From positions 1-34,950 of the forward strand of contig RFOZ01000004.1 of NCBI GenBank assembly GCA_009926405.1: a DNA stretch of 34,950 nt. Reading direction: 5' to 3'. The notes under the pieces are model-generated. The model was not told the origin of the DNA and made no database searches. It was given only the letters and a program-made list of their open reading frames with translations. The stretch is from Cytophagia bacterium (GTDB lineage: Bacteria; Bacteroidota; Bacteroidia; UBA7662). This document shows positions 1 through 9,099 of the stretch, piece by piece; within the stretch, counting starts at the first letter, position 1; each line of letters starts with the position of its first letter. The position numbers and the translations under genes are program-made.

Positions 1-2
1 AG

Positions 3-248
3 GGTCAAAACGTGGATTCCCGGGTCATCCGCATCAGCATTGATAGCTTGTCGGTTTATCATCTCGAACAAAAGCCTTTGTCAAAACTTGAATTGCAGGC
101 CGAAATCCGAACCTTGGCCGCGACAGACACGGGTCAAACCCTCTTGTTGCAGGCTCATCAACGGGTGCCTGTCCAGGAAGTGGTGGATGTGATGCAATGG
201 TCCCGGGAAGCCGGTCTCAAAATGGTGTTAGCAACCGACCCTCGATGA
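3..248 (+). CDS. exbD: ExbD/TolR-family biopolymer transport protein, C-terminal part (5' truncated by window edge)
   Basis: Open frame runs to the window start. The C-terminal sequence (VIRISIDSLSVYHLEQKPLSKLELQAEIRTL...LLLQAHQRVPVQEVVDVMQWSREAGLKMVLAT) has the ExbD periplasmic-domain pattern. A TonB-like gene follows. Confidence 0.75.
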   Translation, partial: GQNVDSRVIRISIDSLSVYHLEQKPLSKLELQAEIRTLAATDTGQTLLLQAHQRVPVQEVVDVMQWSREAGLKMVLATDPR

Positions 249-985
249 AGGCAACGATCGGACGTTCCGGTTCGGCTTGGCTGATTTCCCTGGTTCTTCA
301 TGGGTTCCTGCTGTTCTTGATGGCGTTGCTCCATCTTGGATTGCCTGTTGAACCACCCCGACCATCCCCCGGAGGGGGCTTGGCTTTGGCCTTGGGTGTC
401 GAAGATGGGCAGGAGGAGGTCGCGCCTGCCTTGCCGCCAAGTGGTAGCGACAATACCGGGTCGGATCAGCCTGAGCCGGTTCCTAACACCCCCACCCTGA
501 ACCAAAGCATTACCCAGGACCAAGAAGAAGCCCCCGTGGTCACCCCCAATCCTGTAAACAAACCGATGGATCCCCGCCTTCAGAGGCTTTTACAACGCCA
601 GGGTCAACCGAACCCCAACAGCGGAAAAACCGAGGCTTCCAAGGGCCAAAAAGACGGCACAGCGTCGTCCAACAACTCGGGGCAATCGGGCGGTGGAGGT
701 TTTTCGGCCCATGGGGAAGGTTTGGAGAACCGTGGGTTTTCAAAAAGTCCTGACCCCGAGGATTTTCGAATCCTGGATGCCCGGGTTGTAATTCCCATCG
801 AAGTGGACAGGGAGGGAAAGGTCCGAGTCACCGGTCCACCCCTCAGCACCAAGCCCCTTAATGCCCAACAAAAACGTGCTTTGGTAGAGGCCACCCAAAA
901 CGCTCGTTTTCGCCCCAACCCGGAATTGGCGTCCATGCAGCGTGGCAAATTGGTTTTTGAATTGCAAATCAAGAGCCGGTCTTGA
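245..985 (+). CDS. TonB-like energy transducer (single N-terminal TM, Pro/Gly/Asn-rich linker, TonB-like C-terminal domain)
   Basis: N-terminal hydrophobic segment (WLISLVLHGFLLFLMALLHLGL), low-complexity linker, C-terminal 'VVIPIEVDREGKV...ALVEATQNARFRPN...GKLVFELQIK'. ATG at 245 overlaps the exbD stop (ATGA); the ORF-track start at 197 is probably too early. Confidence 0.65.
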   Translation: MKATIGRSGSAWLISLVLHGFLLFLMALLHLGLPVEPPRPSPGGGLALALGVEDGQEEVAPALPPSGSDNTGSDQPEPVPNTPTLNQSITQDQEEAPVVTPNPVNKPMDPRLQRLLQRQGQPNPNSGKTEASKGQKDGTASSNNSGQSGGGGFSAHGEGLENRGFSKSPDPEDFRILDARVVIPIEVDREGKVRVTGPPLSTKPLNAQQKRALVEATQNARFRPNPELASMQRGKLVFELQIKSRS

Positions 986-2322
986 TGGAAAAATTCCAGT
1001 CTTACGAAGAAACCTACCGATGGTTGTTGGAGCATTTGCCCATGTATCAACGGATTGGTCCGCCGGCCTACAAGGAGGGCTTGGATCGTATTAAGGCTTT
1101 GTGCCAGTTTCTTGAACAGCCCCAAGACCGGATGGGTTTTGTCATCCATGTCGCAGGAACCAACGGCAAAGGCTCTGTTTGCCATGCCATAGCCTCGGTC
1201 TTGCAGGCCTGCGGTTACAAAACCGGACTCTTTACGTCCCCCCACCTCCGGGATTTTAGAGAACGCATTCGGATCAACGGCCAATGCATCGGGCCGACCG
1301 AGGTCATGGCCGGAGTTGATCGGATGCGCCAGGCGCCTGGTTCTTTGGAAGCTTCCTTTTTTGAGTTTACCACCGCCCTTGCCTTTGAGCATTTTGCATC
1401 CCATCGTGTTGATTTTGCGGTCATTGAAACAGGTTTGGGGGGTCGTTTGGATTCCACCAATGTGGTGAAACCGGGTTTGACAGCCATCACCCACATTGAT
1501 TGGGACCATATGAATTTGTTGGGTAATGCTTTGCCGCTCATCGCTGCCGAAAAAGCGGGCATCATCAAGAAGGGGGTGCCTGTGGTCATCGGGCGAACCC
1601 AGGAAGAGGATGTCAACCGTGTTTTTGAGAACAAGGCCCATGAACTACGCTGCTTGTTAACCTACGCTGATCGGGTATATCGACTTGAATCCACGGGAGA
1701 GTCCCTGGCGATGGGGTTGGCAGAATGGAAGGTATTGCGCTTGGGACGGGCTCAAGAACAACCCCTGCAAACGGATCTGCTTGGACATACCCAAGGTGAA
1801 AACCTAGCCCAAGTTTTGACCATGGTGGAAGTACTGCGTAATGCAGGCGTAGAGCTGGAAGAACCCAAAGTTCGAGAGGGTTTGTTATCGGTTGTTCGTA
1901 ACACAGGAATGCAAGGGCGTTGGCAGGTATTGGGGCAAAACCCCTTGCGCATTGTTGACGTGGCTCACAACCCCGAAGGAATTCAACACGCCCTTGAACA
2001 AGCGGCCACCTACCGAAAACCAGAATCATGGTCGGTGGTCTTGGGTGTCTCGGCGGATAAAGACATCGATCCGATCCTTCACAGAATGCCCAGGTCGGCG
2101 CGGTATTATTTTGCAGCGCCCGATAACCCGCGGTCATTGCCGGCCGAAGTTTTGGCTCAAAAAGCCAACGCCGTCGGTTTGGAAGGGTTGGCCTACAAAT
2201 CCGTTGAAGAGGCTTGGAATCAAGCGGTTAATGAATCAAATCCCCATGGTTTGGTGCTGGCCCTGGGGAGTTTTTTTGTGGTGGCCGAAATCCCCCTCGT
2301 AGACTCTACATCCCATGGCTAG
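985..2322 (+). CDS. folC: Bifunctional folylpolyglutamate synthase/dihydrofolate synthase
   Basis: Mur-ligase-like motifs HVAGTNGKGSVCHAIASVL, TGLFTSPHLRDFRERIRING, ETGLGGRLDSTN, VDVAHNPEG. ATG at 985 overlaps the upstream stop (TGATG). Confidence 0.95.
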   Translation: MEKFQSYEETYRWLLEHLPMYQRIGPPAYKEGLDRIKALCQFLEQPQDRMGFVIHVAGTNGKGSVCHAIASVLQACGYKTGLFTSPHLRDFRERIRINGQCIGPTEVMAGVDRMRQAPGSLEASFFEFTTALAFEHFASHRVDFAVIETGLGGRLDSTNVVKPGLTAITHIDWDHMNLLGNALPLIAAEKAGIIKKGVPVVIGRTQEEDVNRVFENKAHELRCLLTYADRVYRLESTGESLAMGLAEWKVLRLGRAQEQPLQTDLLGHTQGENLAQVLTMVEVLRNAGVELEEPKVREGLLSVVRNTGMQGRWQVLGQNPLRIVDVAHNPEGIQHALEQAATYRKPESWSVVLGVSADKDIDPILHRMPRSARYYFAAPDNPRSLPAEVLAQKANAVGLEGLAYKSVEEAWNQAVNESNPHGLVLALGSFFVVAEIPLVDSTSHG

Positions 2323-2776
2323 CATCGACATTTATACCGATGGTTCTGCCCTTGGGAATCCGGGCCCGGGTGGTTATGCTGCCGTGCTTTTGAGTGGTGA
2401 TCGGCGTCTTGAAATCAGCGGCGGGTTTGCATGCACCACCAACAACCGCATGGAACTTATGGCCGTGCTTGAGGCTCTCCAAGCATTGAAGGGAAACGAC
2501 CACACCATTCGTTTGTACAGCGATTCCAAATACGTGGTGGATGCCTTTGTAAAGGAATGGATAAGGGGTTGGCAACGCAGGTCTTGGAAAAATGTCAAAA
2601 ACGTCGATTTGTGGGAGAGGCTTTTGCCGCTGACCCAAAAGCACCGAATAACCTGGTGCTGGATTAAGGGCCATGCCGAAATTCCCGAAAACGAACGCTG
2701 CGATGTACTGGCCAAAGCCGCGGCTGGTTTACCGGGCCTCCAACCGGATACCGGCTACCTTGCTTCCATTCTTTGA
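2315..2776 (+). CDS. rnhA: Ribonuclease HI
   Basis: IYTDGSALGNPGPGGYAAVL, NNRMELMAVLEAL, LYSDSKYVVDA, WIKGHAEIPENERCDVLAK: canonical RNase H1 motifs. Confidence 0.95.
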   Translation: MASIDIYTDGSALGNPGPGGYAAVLLSGDRRLEISGGFACTTNNRMELMAVLEALQALKGNDHTIRLYSDSKYVVDAFVKEWIRGWQRRSWKNVKNVDLWERLLPLTQKHRITWCWIKGHAEIPENERCDVLAKAAAGLPGLQPDTGYLASIL

Positions 2777-3351
2777 AAAAGAGCGCGGAGGGCAAGGGCC
2801 CTGTGCGAATATTGATTTTTGATAGCGGGCTCCAACTGAGCTAAACTAAATCCTTGGAAATTATCAGGTTCGAAAATCGGATCGTAACCAAAACCGTTCT
2901 GACCAACTGCTTGCCGAAGGATACGACCATGCCATCGACCTTCGACCCAAAGAGGATCCCCTTGACCGTCCCACCAACACAAAACACAAACAAAATAAGC
3001 CTCTCTTTCTTCGAGGTCTTTCATATTGGCGAGCAAAAGCCGAAGGTTCTCGGAATCGGACGCGGTCGGTCCGGCATAACGGGCGCTGTGCAAGCCCGGT
3101 TCACCTCCGAGAGCCGGAACTATCAACCCTGAATCATCGGCCAAAGCCGGAAAACCACTGGCCCAATGAGCCGATTCGGCCTTTAAAAAAGCGTTCTGGG
3201 CAAAGGTTGTACCCGTTTCGGAAGGAACCTCGGTCAATCCGCAGTCGGCCAAGCTTAGGAGTTGAACCCTGTCCAGGGTCCATTGCGCCTTAAATTCTCT
3301 GGTTTTCCCTTGGTTATGGGTCGCAAGGACCCAAGTATCTTGCGTATTCAC
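2755..3351 (-). CDS. rdgB: RdgB/HAM1-family XTP/dITP pyrophosphatase
   Basis: VLATHNQGKTREF, FPALADDSGLIVPALGGEPGLHSARYAG, GFGYDPIFEPDNF: family motifs. 3' end overlaps rnhA by 22 bp (convergent). Confidence 0.95.
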   Translation of the reverse strand: MNTQDTWVLATHNQGKTREFKAQWTLDRVQLLSLADCGLTEVPSETGTTFAQNAFLKAESAHWASGFPALADDSGLIVPALGGEPGLHSARYAGPTASDSENLRLLLANMKDLEEREAYFVCVLCWWDGQGDPLWVEGRWHGRILRQAVGQNGFGYDPIFEPDNFQGFSLAQLEPAIKNQYSHRALALRALFQRMEAR

Positions 3352-3357
3352 GTTTGC

Positions 3358-3810
3358 TTAGGCCGAAAAGTCTTTCCAGCTTTTGATTTGTTGCCAAAGT
3401 GTTTTTTTGGCATCGGGATCTTCGAGCATATGGCGCAAGGAAACGGAGCTCACCCATAAATCAGGTCGCTGGCCTCCCGAGCCAGTTACAGGTAGCTGAA
3501 TTCCAAAAGCAATTAAACGATTTTTGATCCAGGGTTCCCACGAAATTACCGGTCCGGTATGCAAAAAAACTGCATCCATGGATAGGTTCAGGGCTCCCAG
3601 AATTTTGGACAAGAGTTCCGTTTCAAGGGAGTTCGGGGTTTGGTCAACAACCACAATCAACAAAGTTGCAGAAAAAGGGTCGTTGGGGCTCTTTGGGGAG
3701 GCAGGCTGGGTCAGATATACCAGGGTATCCCGTCCCAGGACCCATTCTTCCCACAGGGCATCCCCGACCTGCTGGTTCCAAAGCGGGGAACTTAGGGTGT
3801 TAGAGTCCAT
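3358..3810 (-). CDS. Conserved hypothetical protein of about 150 aa; possibly related to DNA polymerase III psi (HolD)-like small proteins
   Basis: Intact ORF 6 bp upstream of rdgB on the same strand. C-terminal pattern 'LIAFGIQLP...VSSVSLRHMLEDPDAKKTLWQQIKSW' resembles small psi-like proteins. Weak, from memory only. Confidence 0.6.
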   Translation of the reverse strand: MDSNTLSSPLWNQQVGDALWEEWVLGRDTLVYLTQPASPKSPNDPFSATLLIVVVDQTPNSLETELLSKILGALNLSMDAVFLHTGPVISWEPWIKNRLIAFGIQLPVTGSGGQRPDLWVSSVSLRHMLEDPDAKKTLWQQIKSWKDFSA

Positions 3811-3851
3811 GTCTTACCGAGTTAAGTATGCAAATTACGCGGTATTTGACC

Positions 3852-3859
3852 TATTTTTG
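3852..3859 (+). promoter_or_regulatory. Candidate Bacteroidota -7 element (TATTTTTG) for ilvE
   Basis: Exact match to TAnnTTTG, 14 bp before the ilvE ATG at 3874. No TTG at the expected -33 spacing. Confidence 0.45.
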
Positions 3860-3873
3860 GACAAAAACCTGCC

Positions 3874-4929
3874 ATGGACGCCATTCCAATTACCCGCCTT
3901 CCTGTTTCGCGTCTAACCTCTGTGGATTTTGAGGATTTACCTTTTGGAAAGGTCTTTGCCGATCACATGTTTGTGGCAGAATACGAAGGAGGACGTTGGC
4001 AAAACGCCCGCATTGTCCCCTACGGTGAAATCCCTACCAATCCAGCTATTTCAGCTCTGCATTACGGTCAGTCCATTTTTGAAGGCCTCAAAGCCTATCG
4101 CAATCAAAAGGATGAAGTTCAAATCTTTAGGCCTTACGATAACATGAGTCGTATGATTCGTTCAGCAGGACGACTCTGCATGCCGGCCGTTACCGAAGAT
4201 ATTTTTATAGGCGGCCTCAAGGCCTTGATTGAATTGGACCAAGAATGGGTACCCCGCCAACCAGGATACTCCCTTTATATCCGACCTTTTATGTATGCGA
4301 TCGATGAGTATGTTGGTATTCGCCCCTCGGATTCGTATCGCTTTATTATTTTCAATTGCCCGGTCGGGAATTACTACACAGCCCCGTTGCATGTCAAGGT
4401 CTCTGATCGTTATGTGAGGGCCTTTCCAATGGGCACTGGGTTTGCCAAGGTTGCCGGCAATTATGCCGCCGGAATGCTACCCCTCAAACATGCCCGGGAA
4501 GCCGGGTACGATCAACTCGTTTGGTTGGATGGCAAGGAAATGAAATACATCGAAGAATCAGGGACCATGAATTTGTTCTTTCAGATTGGAAACACCCTGG
4601 TGACCCCCATTGCGGACGGAACCATTCTGGAGGGTATTACCCGTGATAGTATTCTAGGACTTGCCATCGAAGCCGGTTTGCCGGTCGAGGTCCGCAAAAT
4701 CAGCATCGACGAAGTTGTCGCCGCCTACGATCGTGGTGAACTCAAGGATGCTTTTGGCACCGGAACAGCCGCCACGGTGGCGCCCATTTCCAGTATCACG
4801 GTTCAAGATCGACGCTTGGAACTTCCCGCGATGGAAAACCGTACCTATTCAACCCTCTTGGGTCGGATGCTGGATGATATCAAGACCGGCAAAACCCAAG
4901 ACACCCGCGGTTGGATTATGAAAATCTAA
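3874..4929 (+). CDS. ilvE: Branched-chain amino acid aminotransferase
   Basis: Fold-type IV PLP aminotransferase: LHYGQSIFEGLKAYR, KVAGNYAAGMLPLKHAREAGYDQLVWLDG, YIEESGTMNLFF, FGTGTAATVAPI. Confidence 0.93.
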   Translation: MDAIPITRLPVSRLTSVDFEDLPFGKVFADHMFVAEYEGGRWQNARIVPYGEIPTNPAISALHYGQSIFEGLKAYRNQKDEVQIFRPYDNMSRMIRSAGRLCMPAVTEDIFIGGLKALIELDQEWVPRQPGYSLYIRPFMYAIDEYVGIRPSDSYRFIIFNCPVGNYYTAPLHVKVSDRYVRAFPMGTGFAKVAGNYAAGMLPLKHAREAGYDQLVWLDGKEMKYIEESGTMNLFFQIGNTLVTPIADGTILEGITRDSILGLAIEAGLPVEVRKISIDEVVAAYDRGELKDAFGTGTAATVAPISSITVQDRRLELPAMENRTYSTLLGRMLDDIKTGKTQDTRGWIMKI

Positions 4930-4974
4930 CCCGCCCAAGACTTCTCAATCCCTTTCTCTTTAACCCTATACCTT

Positions 4975-6318
4975 ATGTCCATTCCTCCCTTGAAACGATT
5001 GTTAGGAACCGTATGCGCTGGCCTACTCCTCATGAACGCGTTGGTTACCCAATCAACGGCCCAAGTGATTTCTTTTGAACGATATTCCTTGCCCAACGGC
5101 CTCAAAGTGCTTCTACACCAGGACACCACCACCCCTATTGTGGCCGTTACGGTTTCCTACAAAGTGGGTAGCAAAAACGAAGATCCCCAACGCACCGGTT
5201 TTGCCCATTTCTTTGAGCATTTGCTCTTTGAAGGTAGTGAAAACATTGGTCGAGGGGAATACATGAAATTGGTTAAAACTAATGGCGGTGTCCTCAATGC
5301 AAACACCTTTTATGACCGAACTTTTTATTTTGAAATCCTTCCTTCCAATCAATTGGAACTGGGTCTCTGGATGGAAAGTGAGCGGATGCTTCATGCCAAA
5401 ATCGAAGATCAGGGTATTGAAACCCAGCGCGAAGTAGTTAAAGAAGAAAGGCGTCAGCGCTATGATAACACCCCCTACGGTGGTCTGTTGGATCAGACCA
5501 TGCGCCGAACCTTTTTGGCACACCCTTACGGTCGCTCGGTCATTGGTTCGATGGACCATCTAAATTCAGCCCGCAAAGAAGAATTCATGGACTTCTACCG
5601 CACCTTCTATGTCCCTGATAATGCGGTGTTATCGATTGCCGGCGATTTTAACAATGCCCAAGTCAAAGCATGGATTGATCGGTATTTTGGAAATATTCCT
5701 GCTTCGACCCGCCCCATTCCCCGCCCAAATCCCGAAGAGCCTATCCAAACCACCGAGCGCAGGGACACCGTTTACGATAACATCCAATTACCAGCGGTGG
5801 TGCATTCCTTCAAAATGCCGGCCCAAGGCACCCCTGATTTTTATCCGATGAGCATGCTGACCAGTCTTCTTTCCCAGGGAGCCTCTTCGCGCTTTCAAAA
5901 ATCAATAGTTGACAAAGAACAAAAGGCCGTGGCTGTCGGAGCATTTCCTTTGGGTATGGTGGACCACAGCGTAGCAATTATGTATGGTATCGTGAATATG
6001 GGCGTTGGTCCGGATAGTTTGGATGCATCCATGCGTGCCCAGTACCAAAGGATTCGGGATGAATTGACGGACCCCAAGGAACTTGCCAAACTGGTGAACC
6101 AACTCGAAAACGATCGAATCGCTCAATTAGGCAGTGTTCAGGGCATCGCTGAACAATTGAGTGATTATGAATTGTTCTATGGAGATGCCAACTTGATTAA
6201 CACTGAATTTGAGCGTTTTCGCCAAGTAACACCTCAGGATTTGCAACGAGTAGCGCGCCGGTATTTGGTTCCGGAGAACCAAGTCACTTTGTACTACCTA
6301 GCTCATCCCAAACCGTAG
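4975..6318 (+). CDS. M16-family zinc metallopeptidase (active type), secreted
   Basis: Signal peptide MSIPPLKRLLGTVCAGLLLMNALVTQSTAQ; inverted zinc motif HFFEH in GFAHFFEHLLFEGSENI; downstream REVVKEERRQRYDNTPYG. Confidence 0.92.
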   Translation: MSIPPLKRLLGTVCAGLLLMNALVTQSTAQVISFERYSLPNGLKVLLHQDTTTPIVAVTVSYKVGSKNEDPQRTGFAHFFEHLLFEGSENIGRGEYMKLVKTNGGVLNANTFYDRTFYFEILPSNQLELGLWMESERMLHAKIEDQGIETQREVVKEERRQRYDNTPYGGLLDQTMRRTFLAHPYGRSVIGSMDHLNSARKEEFMDFYRTFYVPDNAVLSIAGDFNNAQVKAWIDRYFGNIPASTRPIPRPNPEEPIQTTERRDTVYDNIQLPAVVHSFKMPAQGTPDFYPMSMLTSLLSQGASSRFQKSIVDKEQKAVAVGAFPLGMVDHSVAIMYGIVNMGVGPDSLDASMRAQYQRIRDELTDPKELAKLVNQLENDRIAQLGSVQGIAEQLSDYELFYGDANLINTEFERFRQVTPQDLQRVARRYLVPENQVTLYYLAHPKP

Positions 6319-6345
6319 TTTCCCACCCCTTTACCCTCCTATTCC

Positions 6346-8547
6346 ATGGCTTCTTCCTCCAACTCATTTCGCATGTTACGATTTTTGATTCTTTTGATTG
6401 GTCTTTTAGGGTCCGGACTTCATAACGACCCAATCTTGGCCCAAGGCACCAAATCATTGCCCAAGGCCAAATCCTCCAAAGTCCTTAAAACTCCACCGCC
6501 GACCCAAGCACCGGTTCCTTTGGACCGCAGCGTTCGACCTTCAGCGGGTCCTGCCCCGGAAATTCGTTGGTCCGAAGCCGAGCGTTGGGAATTGCCCAAC
6601 GGGCTAAAAGTTTTTTTGGTTCGTAACACCAAATTACCCAGGGTCTCTGTTTCCCTCGTTTGGGACTACGATCCCGTGGCCGAAGGTTCCAAGGCAGGGG
6701 TCTCCGCTCTTACCGGCGAAATGATCCGCAGTGGAACCCGGGACAAAACCAAGGAGGCTTTGGATGAGGCCATCGACGGCTTAGGAGCGACCCTTACAAC
6801 ATCATCCAATGCGTTGTATGCTTCGTGTTTGAGTCGAAACACCGCACCTTTGATGGCTCTTATTGGTGAGATGCTGACCCAGCCTGCCTACAGAGCCCAG
6901 GAATTGGAGCGCTTGCGTAAGCAGTCTATTTCGGGCCTTGAAAGCGAGCAGACCAATGCTGAATCCATTGCGGGCCGCGTACTACCTCGCTTGCTTTACG
7001 GCTCAACGCATCCCTATGGAGAAATCCAAACCCAAAAAGGTCTTGAATCCATTACCCTGTCCGATTGTGAAAGCTTTAGGGATCGTTACCTCAGACCCAA
7101 TGTGGCTTATTTGGCTTTGGTTGGCGATATTGACAGGGCTACCGCCGAATCCTTGACCCGCCAAACCTTGGGGAATTGGGCTGCCGCCGAAGTTCCAACC
7201 CAAAAATACCCGGTTCCGACCAATGCAAACGGTGTTAGGGTGGTGATTGTTGATCGTCCCCAAGCGGTTCAAACGGTTATTCGAATCGCCAACACCGTGC
7301 AACTGGTTCCAGGTTCTCCAGATTACATTCCGTCGATGGTTATGAATACCATTTTAGGGGCCAGCGATGCCCGCCTCTTTGATAACCTGCGAGAAACCCA
7401 CGGGTATACGTACGGGGCCTATTCCTCGCTGACCCGGGATCCCTTGGTTGGGCAATTCAGGGCGTATGCCCAGGTGCGCAATGCCGTTACGGATAGTGCT
7501 ATTCGTGAATTTTTTTATGAATTGAACCGTATCAGGGATTCCCTGGTTCCGGCCGATGAACTACAAGGTGTCCAGAATTATCTCAACGGTACCTTTTCAA
7601 TCGCATTGCAGAATCCCCAAACTGTGGCAGGATTCTACATTGATCAGGAACGTTACCGCATGTCGCCCACCTATTTCCGCAACTATCTCCAAGATTTAGC
7701 CCAGGTAGATCGCGAAGCGGTGCAGACCATGGCGCGCAAAATGATACAGCCTGCGTCTTGTGTTGTGTTATGTGTGGGAAAAGGCAGTGAAATCGCCCCA
7801 AAGCTTCGTTCCATGGACAGCGACGGGGTGATTGAGTGGCTTGATTGGAATGGAGAATCGGCCCCGGATCCTACGGCCTTGAAACTACCAGAAGGTACCA
7901 CCTTGACCTCTGTTCTTGACAAGTACATTGTCAACACGGGGGGTGCCAAAAACTGGTCCAAAGTAAAGGGTCTGCGCATGACCATGTCGGCTACCCTCCA
8001 AGGGATGAACCTTGAAATGATCCAAACCAAGCAAACCAAACCCGCTGCTTCGCTCACCAAAGTCCGCCTCAACAATTCCATGGAGCTTACGTCGGATTTG
8101 TACATCAAAGGCAAGATGACCCGCAAATCCATGCAGGGAACCAAAGAAGTTGAAGGGGAAGAACTGGCCCACGAAGCCATGGAAGCCACCCCGTTACCTG
8201 AAATGTTATGGATGAACGGGCAACACCCAAAACTTAGTTTGGCAGGTGCTGTGATGGTTGATGGTCAACTTTGTGCCAAATTGGATTGGAAATTCGAGAA
8301 TGGGACCATCGAAAGCCATGTTTACAATCTACAAACCGGACTCAAAGTGCAATCCATGCGTGTTTCCAAAGGTCCTGACGGCAAAGACGCCTTGTCGACC
8401 ACCGGATACGATGATTACCGCGATCTGGGCAAGGGCCTCAAAGTACCCCACAAAGTCAAAATAAGCATGGGCCCCGAATCCATTGAATTCAACCTTACCG
8501 AGGGCGTATTGAACCCACGCTTTAGCGAAGCTGACTTTAAACACTAA
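6346..8547 (+). CDS. M16-like protein (apparently non-catalytic partner) with an extra C-terminal domain
   Basis: M16 fold motifs (WELPNGLKVFLVRNTKLPRVSVSLVW; LRETHGYTYGAYSSLTRDP). The HxxEH position reads ALTGEM. Extra ~200 aa C-terminal beta-rich region from about nt 7921. Confidence 0.85.
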   Translation: MASSSNSFRMLRFLILLIGLLGSGLHNDPILAQGTKSLPKAKSSKVLKTPPPTQAPVPLDRSVRPSAGPAPEIRWSEAERWELPNGLKVFLVRNTKLPRVSVSLVWDYDPVAEGSKAGVSALTGEMIRSGTRDKTKEALDEAIDGLGATLTTSSNALYASCLSRNTAPLMALIGEMLTQPAYRAQELERLRKQSISGLESEQTNAESIAGRVLPRLLYGSTHPYGEIQTQKGLESITLSDCESFRDRYLRPNVAYLALVGDIDRATAESLTRQTLGNWAAAEVPTQKYPVPTNANGVRVVIVDRPQAVQTVIRIANTVQLVPGSPDYIPSMVMNTILGASDARLFDNLRETHGYTYGAYSSLTRDPLVGQFRAYAQVRNAVTDSAIREFFYELNRIRDSLVPADELQGVQNYLNGTFSIALQNPQTVAGFYIDQERYRMSPTYFRNYLQDLAQVDREAVQTMARKMIQPASCVVLCVGKGSEIAPKLRSMDSDGVIEWLDWNGESAPDPTALKLPEGTTLTSVLDKYIVNTGGAKNWSKVKGLRMTMSATLQGMNLEMIQTKQTKPAASLTKVRLNNSMELTSDLYIKGKMTRKSMQGTKEVEGEELAHEAMEATPLPEMLWMNGQHPKLSLAGAVMVDGQLCAKLDWKFENGTIESHVYNLQTGLKVQSMRVSKGPDGKDALSTTGYDDYRDLGKGLKVPHKVKISMGPESIEFNLTEGVLNPRFSEADFKH

Positions 8548-9095
8548 GCCTTTGAATCCGGGTCATTTTCCCCTGGATTGACCTCCTGAAAAATTGAACG
8601 AAGTTCATGGGCTTCGCTCGGCTTCATACGTCCCCCCAAGACCAATCGCAATTGGCGTCGCCTTAGAGCACCCTGGAATTGTTTGATTTCGTCCGGGGTT
8701 TCTGGTTGCAAATCAGGGACGGCGGTTGGTTGACCGGCATCGTCCACAGCCACAAACGTGAAGTAAGCTTGGTTGCAAAGGTGTCGAATCCCCTGGGGGA
8801 TGTTTTCGCACCAAACTTCCAAACGTACCTCCATGGAGGTTTGGAAAGCGCGTGTAACGGTGGCGGTCATGTTCACAAGGTTGCCCAAGCGGATGGCTCG
8901 GTTAAAGCTCACATTATCGACGCTAGCCGTTACAACGATACGGTTGGCATGTTTTTGCGCAGCAATGGCGGCACAGATATCCATCCAATGCAAAAGCCTT
9001 CCCCCCATCAAGTTGTTTAGGGTATTGGTGTCGTTTGGCAAAACCAGTTCGTTCATAACGGTCTGGGAATGCGTTGGGGATTTGGTTGGGCGCAT
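8544..9095 (-). CDS. Acyl-CoA thioesterase (hotdog fold, cytosolic acyl-CoA hydrolase type)
   Basis: NTLNNLMGGRLLHWMDICAAIAAQKHANRIVVTASVDNVSFNRAIRLGNLVNMTATVTRAFQTSMEVRLEVW. ATG at 9095 chosen over the longer ORF (9239), which would run into the upstream gene. Confidence 0.9.
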   Translation of the reverse strand: MRPTKSPTHSQTVMNELVLPNDTNTLNNLMGGRLLHWMDICAAIAAQKHANRIVVTASVDNVSFNRAIRLGNLVNMTATVTRAFQTSMEVRLEVWCENIPQGIRHLCNQAYFTFVAVDDAGQPTAVPDLQPETPDEIKQFQGALRRRQLRLVLGGRMKPSEAHELRSIFQEVNPGENDPDSKA

Positions 9096-9099
9096 AGAA

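Noticed and set aside
604-1641. 345-aa minus-strand ORF antisense to tonB-like/folC
   Set aside because: Low-complexity translation with no recognisable domain, lying opposite a clear folC; explained by antisense open frames in this codon usage.
1613-2137. 174-aa minus-strand ORF antisense to folC
   Set aside because: No motifs; fully overlaps folC coding sequence.
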